A stretch of 64,000 bases of DNA. Source: Chloroflexota bacterium. Lineage in GTDB: Bacteria > Chloroflexota > Dehalococcoidia > Lucifugimonadales > UBA3495. Shown here piece after piece: positions 23,726 to 31,113 of this stretch; position 1 is the first letter of the stretch, and each line of letters starts with the position of its first letter. The notes beneath the pieces are model-generated. The model did no database searches. It saw only the letters and a list, made by a program, of their open reading frames with translations, and was not told the DNA's origin. The stretch is from NCBI GenBank assembly GCA_009840165.1, contig VXOG01000104.1, forward strand, positions 1-64,000, in the 5' to 3' direction. The position numbers and the translations under genes are program-made.

Positions 23726-24942
23726 TAGTCATCGTCTCCGGTCAGGGCAACTTCGGCTTCCGATTCGGCTTCGTAGGTGCCCGGACTGTGATACCCATGG
23801 CTCCTCGTTGCGTCCTTTTCCTTTTGCACCTGGATCAATTCGGACATCCACTTGTGATAACCGTCCTTGTCCTGGGTCCAATGCTCCCACTGGCTGTTGT
23901 TGTCGTTGAACTCAGCTTCGTTGACCATGGTGATGCAGTCGGCCACCGGGCAAACGGCCTCACAGACGGCGCAGCCGCAGCAGGCTTCCATGTTGGCGTC
24001 GTACAACCCGTCCGGCGTTACGTCGAAACAGGTGTCGGGACACTGGAGCCAGCACAGCGTACACTTGATGCAGGTATCAAAGTTGATGACGGGCCGCATG
24101 GAGCGGGTGCTGAACTTCTTGAACACGGCGTTGCGGGTGGGTTCGTAGCTGGTGTCTCCTGCCGCATTGGAGTTGATGGGATCGTAGCCTTCACTTAGTG
24201 CGTCGCCACGGAAACCGGTGCCGCCTTCGACGCCACGGATAACCAACCCCTCTTCCATAGACTTCCAGCCGGGCAGGTCAAAGCTGAAAGGCTCGTCCTC
24301 GCTGCCCTCACCGGGTTCAACCGGTCGGGTGGCCAGTCGATCATGGGTGTTGCGCGCCGAGGTCAACTTCAGGCCGCCCCAGCCCTGATCTTCCAAGGCT
24401 GACAGCATGGAATCGAGGCTGACCAATTCGGGGCAGACCCTAGCCAGCGCGCCGAGAATGCGCACGTCGGTGTGGTCGTCCTTGTACACCCAGAGGCCGG
24501 AGAAGCTGGTGGAGGCCGGGACGATGGCCAGGTTGTACGCCGAATCCTTCTGGTGAATGTCTTCGATCAAGGCGTCGGCGGTCTGGCGCGACGTGACGAT
24601 TAGACTTCCGCCAGGTTTGGTTAGGGCGTTGATGGGCTGCAAGCCATACCAGGCCCAGGATTCAATGCCCTTGCACATGGTGTCGTCAACGTTGATAGTG
24701 ACGTCCACCTCGCGGGCCTCGTACACGGCCAGGTTTTCTTCAAGTTCTTCGGGGCTGTCGGATACGATGGCGAACTGCTTGGCGGGGATGCCGTTGCGTT
24801 CGGGGGAGTCGCCATAGCGGCCAAAAGCGGTACCTATTTTGCCTTCCTTGCGGGCGGCAAAAACGATGGTGCGGACGATGTTCCGGGCCAGGGTTTTCTG
24901 AAAAATCCCCCGGTACACCACCTCCACTGCCACAGTGCTCAT
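23725..24942 (-). CDS. 2-oxoacid:ferredoxin oxidoreductase, fused gamma-delta subunit
   Basis: A 405-residue fusion. Residues 1-190 are the gamma domain (KTLARNIVRTIVFAARKEG, FGRYGDSPERNG). Residues about 295-360 are a delta-type 2[4Fe-4S] ferredoxin with CIKCTLCWLQCP and CCGCAVCEAVCP, and both clusters are complete. The 100-residue linker and the Glu/Ser-rich C-terminal tail are not diagnostic. Electrons pass from the beta-subunit ThDP through these clusters to ferredoxin. It is the first gene of the operon, with a -10 box at 24975-24980 and a strong GGAGG site. Confidence 0.9.
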   Translation of the reverse strand: MSTVAVEVVYRGIFQKTLARNIVRTIVFAARKEGKIGTAFGRYGDSPERNGIPAKQFAIVSDSPEELEENLAVYEAREVDVTINVDDTMCKGIESWAWYGLQPINALTKPGGSLIVTSRQTADALIEDIHQKDSAYNLAIVPASTSFSGLWVYKDDHTDVRILGALARVCPELVSLDSMLSALEDQGWGGLKLTSARNTHDRLATRPVEPGEGSEDEPFSFDLPGWKSMEEGLVIRGVEGGTGFRGDALSEGYDPINSNAAGDTSYEPTRNAVFKKFSTRSMRPVINFDTCIKCTLCWLQCPDTCFDVTPDGLYDANMEACCGCAVCEAVCPVADCITMVNEAEFNDNNSQWEHWTQDKDGYHKWMSELIQVQKEKDATRSHGYHSPGTYEAESEAEVALTGDDD

Positions 24943-24974
24943 TTCGGGGAGGCCTCCTCGGTAATTGATGCGGC

Positions 24975-24980
24975 ATTATA
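24975..24980 (-). promoter_or_regulatory. Extended -10 promoter of the oxidoreductase operon
   Basis: TGCTATAAT on the minus strand is a near-ideal extended -10. It is embedded in a 13-base block (24977-24989) identical to the one in front of the HpaI-type aldolase at 12538-12550. The -35 region is poor. Confidence 0.55.
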
Positions 24981-25071
24981 GCACGGGGCGGCGGGAGTGT
25001 ATGCTGTGGTACACTGCGCCACCAAAGTTACAATCGCTATATCGCCGTTTCCGGTTCAAGGACGGCCCGTC

Positions 25072-26346
25072 ATGAAATTGAAGCAGGTAACAATCGAAAA
25101 CTACCGTGCCATTGAGCACTTGGAATTGCCGCTTCACCCCCAATTGACCGTGTTGCACGGGGACAACGGGCATGGCAAAACCAGTGTGCTGAGTGGCATT
25201 GCGGTGGGGCTAGGGAGCATCCCAACGTTGTTGCCAGAAGTATCGGGCATTGGGTTTCGCAAAACTGACCGGCGTGGATTGCAAACTCGGGTCGAGCTGG
25301 AAACTACCGATGGAGTCAGATGGGAACGGCAAGTTGGGTGGAGGGTACGCCGCCCGTTGGGTATCCAGGCACTACGCGTCCAAATGCGTGAACTGATCGA
25401 CGCTGATGTAGAAGGAGAAGAGCCGTTCGATATGCCGATAGTAGCCTCGTATGACACAGATCGTGCGGTGCTTGACGTACCTCAAAGGCGGCGTGGCTTC
25501 AACCGCGAATTCTCCCGTTACCAAGCATTGGACGGAGCACTTTCTGCCCGCACCAATTTTAGAGAATTTTTCATCTGGTTTTATGCCAAGGAGAACGAGG
25601 AGCTGAGACATCAGAGAGAGTTACGTGATTTCGATCATAGGTCTAAGGAACTCTCCGCAGTCCGCAGTGCCATTGAAAGCACTATCGGTGGGGTTTCGAG
25701 TCCTCGCATCGAGACCAGACCGCTGCGGTTCGTCGTGTCGGTCGGTTTGGAAGACAAAAAATCGGAGACATTGGAAATCGCTCAGTTGAGCGGAGGCTAT
25801 CGAATAAGCCTTGCGTTAGTGGCTGACCTAGCAAGGAGGATGGCACAAGGAAATCCACATCTCGAGGACCCGCTTCAATCCGAAGCAATCATATTGATTG
25901 ATGAAGTTGATCTACATCTACATCCGTCTTGGCAACAGCGAATCCTGACGGATCTCATGCGAACTTTCCCCAACGCCCAATTCATCGTATCAACACACAG
26001 TCCTCAAGTGCTCACAACGGTCAAGCCGGAGCATATTGTGGAGCTTTACCGCGAGGGTGCCGGCATTGTAGCGGGTGGTGCCAGCGGGCCTACTTATGGC
26101 GCAGAAGCAGGCTATGTCTTGTCTGCGGTTATGGGAGTAAAGGAGCGTCCATCCTCTGAACACAACGACTTAGTTGCCCTATTGGAAAGATACAATGACC
26201 TCGTTTACGGTGGACAGGGCAGATCTGGAGATGCGTTGCAACTCAGGCAAGAACTTGAGCGTCTATCTCCGCATGACCTAGCCTTGAGTAGCGCCGATAG
26301 CGAAATGCGTCGACAGGAAGTTATGGAAAAGTTGGGACGGGCCTAA
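25072..26346 (+). CDS. PtuA-like AAA/SMC-type ATPase (Septu-like defence)
   Basis: A 424-residue ABC/AAA-type ATPase from the ATG at 25072, which begins MKLKQVTIENYRAIEHLEL, the standard RecF/SMC/OLD-type N-terminus. Walker A is GDNGHGKTS (about 32-40), the signature is LSGGYRIS (about 240-247), and Walker B is IILIDEVDLHLHP (about 268-280), followed by the H-loop VSTHSPQV. Its TAA overlaps the ATG of the HNH gene, and this ATPase-then-HNH order matches the Septu PtuA/PtuB module. In such systems the ATPase senses infection and licenses the nuclease. It is visibly richer in A/T than flanking genes, which suggests transfer. Confidence 0.82.
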   Translation: MKLKQVTIENYRAIEHLELPLHPQLTVLHGDNGHGKTSVLSGIAVGLGSIPTLLPEVSGIGFRKTDRRGLQTRVELETTDGVRWERQVGWRVRRPLGIQALRVQMRELIDADVEGEEPFDMPIVASYDTDRAVLDVPQRRRGFNREFSRYQALDGALSARTNFREFFIWFYAKENEELRHQRELRDFDHRSKELSAVRSAIESTIGGVSSPRIETRPLRFVVSVGLEDKKSETLEIAQLSGGYRISLALVADLARRMAQGNPHLEDPLQSEAIILIDEVDLHLHPSWQQRILTDLMRTFPNAQFIVSTHSPQVLTTVKPEHIVELYREGAGIVAGGASGPTYGAEAGYVLSAVMGVKERPSSEHNDLVALLERYNDLVYGGQGRSGDALQLRQELERLSPHDLALSSADSEMRRQEVMEKLGRA

Positions 26347-27056
26347 TGAAACCAATCCGAACCTTGCCGAATTGTCCTCAAGGCCTTTCTGAATACTTGA
26401 ACCAAGGCGGCGACCCAACGAACTGGGAGAGGTTTTACGACGATGATAGGGAATCCTACCGTGAGCTACGTAACGCTTTGGTGGAAACACAGCATGGTCT
26501 CTGCGGCTATTGCGAAAGCGCCCTGCAAGATTTTGGCACCCAGGTCGAGCACGTCGTTCCGAAGAATGTGCAAACCGGCGATCCGGCTAGAGCTCCTGAC
26601 TACACCAATCTGATTGCCTGTTGCATCGGCGAGGCCGGGAAGCGGAGCGAGAGTTGCGGGCAGGCAAAAGGGGAGGTGAATGATCCAAATTTCATTGACC
26701 CTAGAACACTACCCGCGTTGTTATCGTTGTTGTGTGTTCTGCCAGACGGCCGCATCGTAGCGGATCAGATTGCTTGTAAGGCCACCGGCATTAACCTTCA
26801 CCATGTCGAAAGGACCATTGATATTTTGGGGCTAAAGGTTGAGCGTTTGAGGCTTGATCGGGAAAACCGTTGGAACAATTTGAAGGAAACTTGGGGTGCT
26901 CTTTTTCATGACGTTGAAGTAATACAAGCGGCGGCACGTCAGGAACTGTTGCCTGGTGATGATGGCACACTATCTGGATTTTTCACCGCTGCTCGCTCAT
27001 ATTTCGGCCCCTTGGCTGAGAGGATCTTGGCCGAACCGCCGCAATCATGGATTTGA
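26346..27056 (+). CDS. PtuB-like HNH endonuclease (Septu-like defence)
   Basis: A 236-residue HNH nuclease of the PtuB/TIGR02646 type. CGYCES (about 53-58) supplies zinc Cys, QVEHVVPKN (about 66-74) contains the catalytic His, and YTNLIACC then SCGQAKG give the later Asn, Cys and Cys-x-x-x-Lys elements. The rest is helical. The ATG overlaps the stop of the PtuA-like gene, so the two are a translationally coupled effector pair. No reverse transcriptase or ncRNA gene is adjacent, arguing against a retron. Target nucleic acid is unknown. Confidence 0.82.
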   Translation: MKPIRTLPNCPQGLSEYLNQGGDPTNWERFYDDDRESYRELRNALVETQHGLCGYCESALQDFGTQVEHVVPKNVQTGDPARAPDYTNLIACCIGEAGKRSESCGQAKGEVNDPNFIDPRTLPALLSLLCVLPDGRIVADQIACKATGINLHHVERTIDILGLKVERLRLDRENRWNNLKETWGALFHDVEVIQAAARQELLPGDDGTLSGFFTAARSYFGPLAERILAEPPQSWI

Positions 27057-27093
27057 CCTACGACAAAGATTTTCCTCATCAGGAGTGTAAGCA

Positions 27094-28788
27094 ATGCCCC
27101 AGCGAATGAAAGCCGGCGAGGCGGTTATTGAACTGCTACAACAGGAAGGCGTCAGCAAGATTTTCGGCATCGTCGGCTCGTCTTTCCTGGACGTGCTGGA
27201 CCCCCTGTACGACCGCGACGACATGGAGTTCGTCGGGGTGCGGCACGAGCAGGGCGCCGCGCTCATGGCCGACGGCTACAGCCGCATCGCCGGCGCCCCG
27301 TCCGTATGCCTGGTGACCAACGGGCCGGGCGTGCTGAATCTCACTTACGGCATCGGCTCGGCATACGTGGCCCACTCTCCCGTGGTAGTGCTGGCGCCGT
27401 CGGCGTCGCGGGACCACCAGCACCTGGATTCCACGCAGGAGTTCGACCAGGTGGCGCTGTTTGAGCCGATCACCAAGGCCAGTTTCTCGATCAACAAGAT
27501 TGAGCGGCTGCCCGACGCGCTGCGCCAGGCGTTCCGCATCGCAACGTCGGGCAAGATGGGGCCGGTGCTTGTGGACATTCCCCGCGACCTGCTGCCCGGC
27601 GCGGAGATTGACCTTGACCCCCTGGCTCCCTATGCCTACCGCACCGGACAGGGACGCTCTCGCGGCGACCGCCAGCAGGTTGAGGCGGCGGCGCGTGAGA
27701 TTCTGACAGCGCAACGGCCCGTCATCATCGCCGGCGGCGGCGTGGAATGGAGTCTCGCCGACGCGCCGGTAACCCGGCTGGCTGAACTAACCGGCGCGCC
27801 CATTGTTACCTCGTATGGCCGCGCCGACGCCGTGCCCAACGACCATCCCAACTACCTGGGCCATCTGGGACGCCTGGGCGCCCAGGAGGCCATTGACGCC
27901 GTTCGCAACGCCGACGTGATAATCGCCGCCGGCACCAGGCTGGGGCAGTCTACCACCTTCTTTGACCATCGGTTTATTCCCGCAGATGCTCGCATCGTCC
28001 ACATCGAAATCGATCCCAAGGAAATCGGGCGCATCTATCCCATCACGGTGGGAGTAGAAGGGGACGTGGGCGCGGTCGTGGAGGAAATCAACGCTATTGT
28101 TGCGGAAGCTGAACTGCGGCCCGATCCTGACTGGAGTGGCCGGGTTGCCGCCTGGAACGCGGCGCGGGCAGCCCGCCTGGCCGCGGAAGCCACGCTGGCG
28201 GGAGACTACATCAAGCCCCAGCGGGTGTACGCGGAACTGCGCAAGGTGATGCCCCGCAACGCCATTGTCGCCCTGGACGCCGGCCTGGCGCCCAATTTTG
28301 GGCAAGACCGTCTGAATTACTACCAGCCGCGCAGCCTGATCATGGCGCTGGACCTGGGAGGGCTTGGGTTCAGCTTCCCGGCATCGATAGGGGCGAACTT
28401 CGCCGCGCCTGACCGACCGGTGGTGAACTTCAACGGCGACGGGGGATTCCTATTCAATGCCCAGGAATTCGAGACCGCCGTGCGCTATGGCTTGAAGAAC
28501 ATCTCGGTGGTGATGAACAACGATTGCTGGGGTTCCGAGAAAGCCTATCAGAAGTACGCCTTCAACGAGCGCTACGTGGGAGCGGACACGGTGAACCCCC
28601 GTTTCGACAAGTACGCGGAGTTGTTCGGCGGCGCGGGCTTCTACGTTGACCGGCCTGAGGACATCGCCGACGCTTTCGCCCAGGCTCTGGCGGTGGACGG
28701 GCCCAGCATCATCGAGATTCCCACCGACCCGGACGAAATGCCGAGGCCGGCCCGCCTTGCGGAAGTGCAGGCTCCGACCTCCGGATGA
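27094..28788 (+). CDS. ThDP enzyme resembling sulfoacetaldehyde acetyltransferase (Xsc)
   Basis: A 564-residue ThDP enzyme. Catalytic Glu51 lies in VRHEQGAALMADGYSR, preceded by KIFGIVGSSFLDVLD, and the PP motif is NGDGGFLFNAQEFETA (about 447-462) with VVMNNDCWG. The FGIVGS start, the HEQGA block, the AYVAHSPVVV block and the WGSEKAYQKY-then-R-V-G segment resemble Xsc, which splits sulfoacetaldehyde to acetyl phosphate and sulfite. Acetolactate synthase and benzaldehyde-lyase-like enzymes share much of this, so the substrate is inferred. Its stop overlaps the DUF971 gene (ATGA). Confidence 0.75.
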   Translation: MPQRMKAGEAVIELLQQEGVSKIFGIVGSSFLDVLDPLYDRDDMEFVGVRHEQGAALMADGYSRIAGAPSVCLVTNGPGVLNLTYGIGSAYVAHSPVVVLAPSASRDHQHLDSTQEFDQVALFEPITKASFSINKIERLPDALRQAFRIATSGKMGPVLVDIPRDLLPGAEIDLDPLAPYAYRTGQGRSRGDRQQVEAAAREILTAQRPVIIAGGGVEWSLADAPVTRLAELTGAPIVTSYGRADAVPNDHPNYLGHLGRLGAQEAIDAVRNADVIIAAGTRLGQSTTFFDHRFIPADARIVHIEIDPKEIGRIYPITVGVEGDVGAVVEEINAIVAEAELRPDPDWSGRVAAWNAARAARLAAEATLAGDYIKPQRVYAELRKVMPRNAIVALDAGLAPNFGQDRLNYYQPRSLIMALDLGGLGFSFPASIGANFAAPDRPVVNFNGDGGFLFNAQEFETAVRYGLKNISVVMNNDCWGSEKAYQKYAFNERYVGADTVNPRFDKYAELFGGAGFYVDRPEDIADAFAQALAVDGPSIIEIPTDPDEMPRPARLAEVQAPTSG

Positions 28789-29135
28789 TGCGCGATATGA
28801 TTGAGTACGACAACATCAAAGCCGTTGACGTCGATATTTCCGGCAACTCCATAATCATCAATTGGGACGACGGGCATCGGAGCATCTATCCCCATCGGAT
28901 GCTGCGACTGCGTTGCCCTTGCGCGTCGTGCGTGGAGGAGATGACCGGGCGCGCCCTGCTTGACCCGGACAGCGTGGCACAGGACGTGCAAGCGTTGGAT
29001 CATATGCCGGTCGGCCAGTACGCCGTGCAGTTCCTGTGGAGCGACGCCCATTACACCGGCATCTACACTTACCGGGCGTTGCGGGCGGCCTGTACGTGCA
29101 TTGTGTGCGGCGAGGCCCGGGCGAGCGCTCGCTAG
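28785..29135 (+). CDS. DUF971 (GBBH-like N-terminal domain) protein
   Basis: A 116-residue protein. NIIWDDGHRSIYPHRMLRLRCPCASC-like features are seen at about 26-50 (I-N-W-D-D-G-H, then L-R-x-x-C-P-C-x-x-C), with a second Cys pair CTCIVC near 107-112. This is the DUF971/gamma-butyrobetaine-hydroxylase-like zinc domain, often found as a small stand-alone protein near iron-sulfur or ThDP genes, function unsettled. The ATG overlaps the upstream TGA, so it is translationally coupled to the Xsc-like gene. It ends convergently with the FmdB-like gene (4-base overlap). Confidence 0.85.
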   Translation: MMRDMIEYDNIKAVDVDISGNSIIINWDDGHRSIYPHRMLRLRCPCASCVEEMTGRALLDPDSVAQDVQALDHMPVGQYAVQFLWSDAHYTGIYTYRALRAACTCIVCGEARASAR

Positions 29136-29389
29136 CCGGCCGAAACTCCAGCGTCATCGGAAGTTTCGTCTGCGGTTGTCTGCTGGTTCTCTCCCCTGAA
29201 TGTGGCGCCGGGGCGGTTGCGCAGTTTGGGGGATGTGAACGTATCTGATTTGAACGAAAAGTTGGAAATCTGCCGGCTGGCCGGCGCGCCGCACAATTTG
29301 CACTCAATGGGGTCATCGGCGCGCGAAACGGTGCGGATGGCCTCGAACTGCGCCCCGCAACCGGAGCATAGATATTCGTAAATCGGCAT
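29132..29389 (-). CDS. FmdB-like zinc-ribbon protein
   Basis: An 85-residue protein from the ATG at 29387-29389 with GGAGG 5 bases upstream. It begins MPIYEYLCSGCGAQFEAI, the FmdB/CxxC regulatory signature, and the second Cys pair is CKLC (about 31-34). A Ser/Thr-rich tail follows. FmdB-type proteins are putative regulators, and no target is evident. A perfect -10 lies at 29408-29413. Confidence 0.9.
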   Translation of the reverse strand: MPIYEYLCSGCGAQFEAIRTVSRADDPIECKLCGAPASRQISNFSFKSDTFTSPKLRNRPGATFRGENQQTTADETSDDAGVSAG

Positions 29390-29407
29390 AGACACCTCCG
29401 ACGGCGA

Positions 29408-29413
29408 ATTATA
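29408..29413 (-). promoter_or_regulatory. -10 TATAAT of the FmdB-like gene
   Basis: A perfect TATAAT on the minus strand, 19 bases before the ATG. A matching -35 is not clear. Confidence 0.5.
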
Positions 29414-29453
29414 TCCTAATGCCAAAACCTCTCCACGACACAGGAACGACGAC

Positions 29454-30584
29454 ATGACAAATCAAGCAACGGACGTGGTGATTATCGGCGGTGGGGCAGC
29501 CGGCTGCGCGGCGGCCTACTACTTGGCCGAACAAGGCGTAAATGTGACGATCATCGAGCGTGAAGGAATCGCCAGCAAGGCCTCAGGGTACAACGCCGGC
29601 GGCCTGAACCCCCTTGAGGGACACGGCTGGCCCGAACCGCTGCAACCCATGGCGTTGCAGTCATTCCGGCTGCACCAGGACTTGTGGGGATCCCTCCCGG
29701 AAACCACGGGAATCGATTATCACGGCCGGCTCTCGTCCATCATCAAGGTCGCGCTGGACGAACATGAACTCTCAGAACTGCGCGACACGCTGGAAACCTT
29801 CAACAACGCTCCCGAACCCGGCTTTTCTGCCGAATGGCTGGAACGGGAAGACGTGCTGGCCCTTGAACCCCGTGTAACTCCGCTGGCCCTGGCGGGCGTC
29901 CGCGCCGAGGGCAACGGAGCCCTGGACGGCCTGGAATTCACCCAAGCGCTGGCGGCCGCCGCTCAGCAACTCGGCGTCCAGGTGGTTTCGGGCAGCGCGG
30001 TCGGTTTGCGGTTGGGCAATGGCCGGGTGGAGTCCGTGGTGACCAACGACGGCGAAATTCCCTGTGGCGCGCTGCTGATCGCCGCCGGCCCTTGGTGCCG
30101 CACCGCCGAGCAGTGGCTGGACATAGCGATCCCGGTGGACCCGCTGAAAGGGCAGATCATCAGAATGAAGCCCAACGGCCCGGGCCTGGATCACGAACTT
30201 ACCGGCGGCGGAAGCTCGATGTACAACAAAACCGACGGCCTCATCTGGTGCGGCGCGACGGAAGAAGACGCCGGATTCGACCTTTCGCTGACGGACGAAG
30301 CGCGGCAGAGCGTCACCGAAAAGGCGGTGCGGCTGATGCCGTCGCTCGCTGAGGCGGAGGTGGCGCTGCACACCGCTTGCCTGCGCCCCGTCACTCCAGA
30401 CTGGTTGCCCATCGTCGGGCAGGCCCCGGGCTGGGACAACGCATACATCTGCGCCGGCGGCCAGAAGAAGGGCATTTTGTTGGGGCCGGCCATGGGTAAG
30501 GGGATAGCCGATGTGATCGCCAGCGGAGAAACGGATATTAGCCTTGAAGGATGCGATCCGGGGCGGTTCGGTGATGCCAGCTAG
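29454..30584 (+). CDS. FAD-dependent DAO-family oxidoreductase
   Basis: A 376-residue D-amino-acid-oxidase-type flavoenzyme. The dinucleotide-binding VVIIGGGAAGCAAAYYLAEQG is at residues 8-28, IIERE follows, and the C-terminal flavin motif is GWDNAYICAGGQKKGILLGPAMGK (in pieces, about 327-350). Family members oxidise amino acids, N-methyl glycines or glycerol-type substrates using O2 or an electron acceptor. Substrate not readable. The promoter region is shared with the divergent FmdB-like gene. Confidence 0.9.
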   Translation: MTNQATDVVIIGGGAAGCAAAYYLAEQGVNVTIIEREGIASKASGYNAGGLNPLEGHGWPEPLQPMALQSFRLHQDLWGSLPETTGIDYHGRLSSIIKVALDEHELSELRDTLETFNNAPEPGFSAEWLEREDVLALEPRVTPLALAGVRAEGNGALDGLEFTQALAAAAQQLGVQVVSGSAVGLRLGNGRVESVVTNDGEIPCGALLIAAGPWCRTAEQWLDIAIPVDPLKGQIIRMKPNGPGLDHELTGGGSSMYNKTDGLIWCGATEEDAGFDLSLTDEARQSVTEKAVRLMPSLAEAEVALHTACLRPVTPDWLPIVGQAPGWDNAYICAGGQKKGILLGPAMGKGIADVIASGETDISLEGCDPGRFGDAS

Positions 30585-30611
30585 TTAATTGCGCCGTCTT
30601 CGGACAAGGTG

Positions 30612-31109
30612 ATGAGCCTTCCAAATGGTGAGCGGGACCCCTGGGAACTGCGGACAGGCATCCTCAACATTCCAACCAGGTTGATCCGGTGGTTCTCAGC
30701 CATCTTCACCGCAGCCTGGCTTATACTTACCGCCGTAACAAGCTATAACAGCGCCAACGCCCAGGTTGGAGCGAGTTGGGATAGCCTGATCGTAGGGATC
30801 GTCAATGCTGGCGCGCCCAACATTGGTTTAGCCCTGCCGACCGCGTACATCTTGACGGAGGTAATCGACATGGTATTGGGGGCATGGTACCGCCAACGGA
30901 CTCGCGCGCGGGCGCGCGAGGAGGGGCTTGAGGAAGGCCGCAAAGAGGGCCGCAAAGAAGGCCGAGAAGAGGGCCATCAGCAAGGTATGCTGGAACAGCA
31001 GGAACGCTGGCTACAGTGGCTTGAACGACGACGCGCGGCTGAGTCGAACGGTGCGCCTTTTGATGAGCCGCCGCCCGACTTGAATGGAGAACATCCGACA
31101 CAGGAGTAA
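30612..31109 (+). CDS. Small membrane protein with charged EGRKEG tail
   Basis: A 165-residue protein with two predicted transmembrane stretches (about 28-46 and 62-95) and a long hydrophilic C-terminal helix. The helix carries EGRKEGRKEGREEGHQQG from a 12-base tandem repeat, then Q/E/R-rich sequence and a Pro-rich end. GTG at 30609 precedes the ATG. EGRKEG tracts are known as flexible charged helices in other proteins, but no domain is recognised. It sits 3 bases before the CoA-transferase ATG, so it is probably co-transcribed. Confidence 0.6.
   Translation: MSLPNGERDPWELRTGILNIPTRLIRWFSAIFTAAWLILTAVTSYNSANAQVGASWDSLIVGIVNAGAPNIGLALPTAYILTEVIDMVLGAWYRQRTRARAREEGLEEGRKEGRKEGREEGHQQGMLEQQERWLQWLERRRAAESNGAPFDEPPPDLNGEHPTQE
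30936..30971. repeat. Three 12-base tandem repeats encoding EGRK units
   Basis: Units of the pattern GGCCGCAAAGAG are repeated three times with point changes inside the C-terminal tail of the small membrane protein gene. A GC-rich perfect palindrome (CTCGCGCGC with GG loop) lies just upstream near 30901. Confidence 0.8.
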
Positions 31110-31113
31110 AACG

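Noticed and set aside
22760-23728. Plus-strand open frame opposite the oxidoreductase alpha subunit
   Set aside because: Antisense to a conserved enzyme; composition is typical of a GC-rich shadow frame.
25072-27056. Retron identity for the ATPase/HNH pair
   Set aside because: No reverse transcriptase gene or msr/msd-type inverted repeats are adjacent.
26346-27056. Frameshift or stop inside the HNH gene
   Set aside because: The frame is continuous, with all expected Cys and His residues in order.
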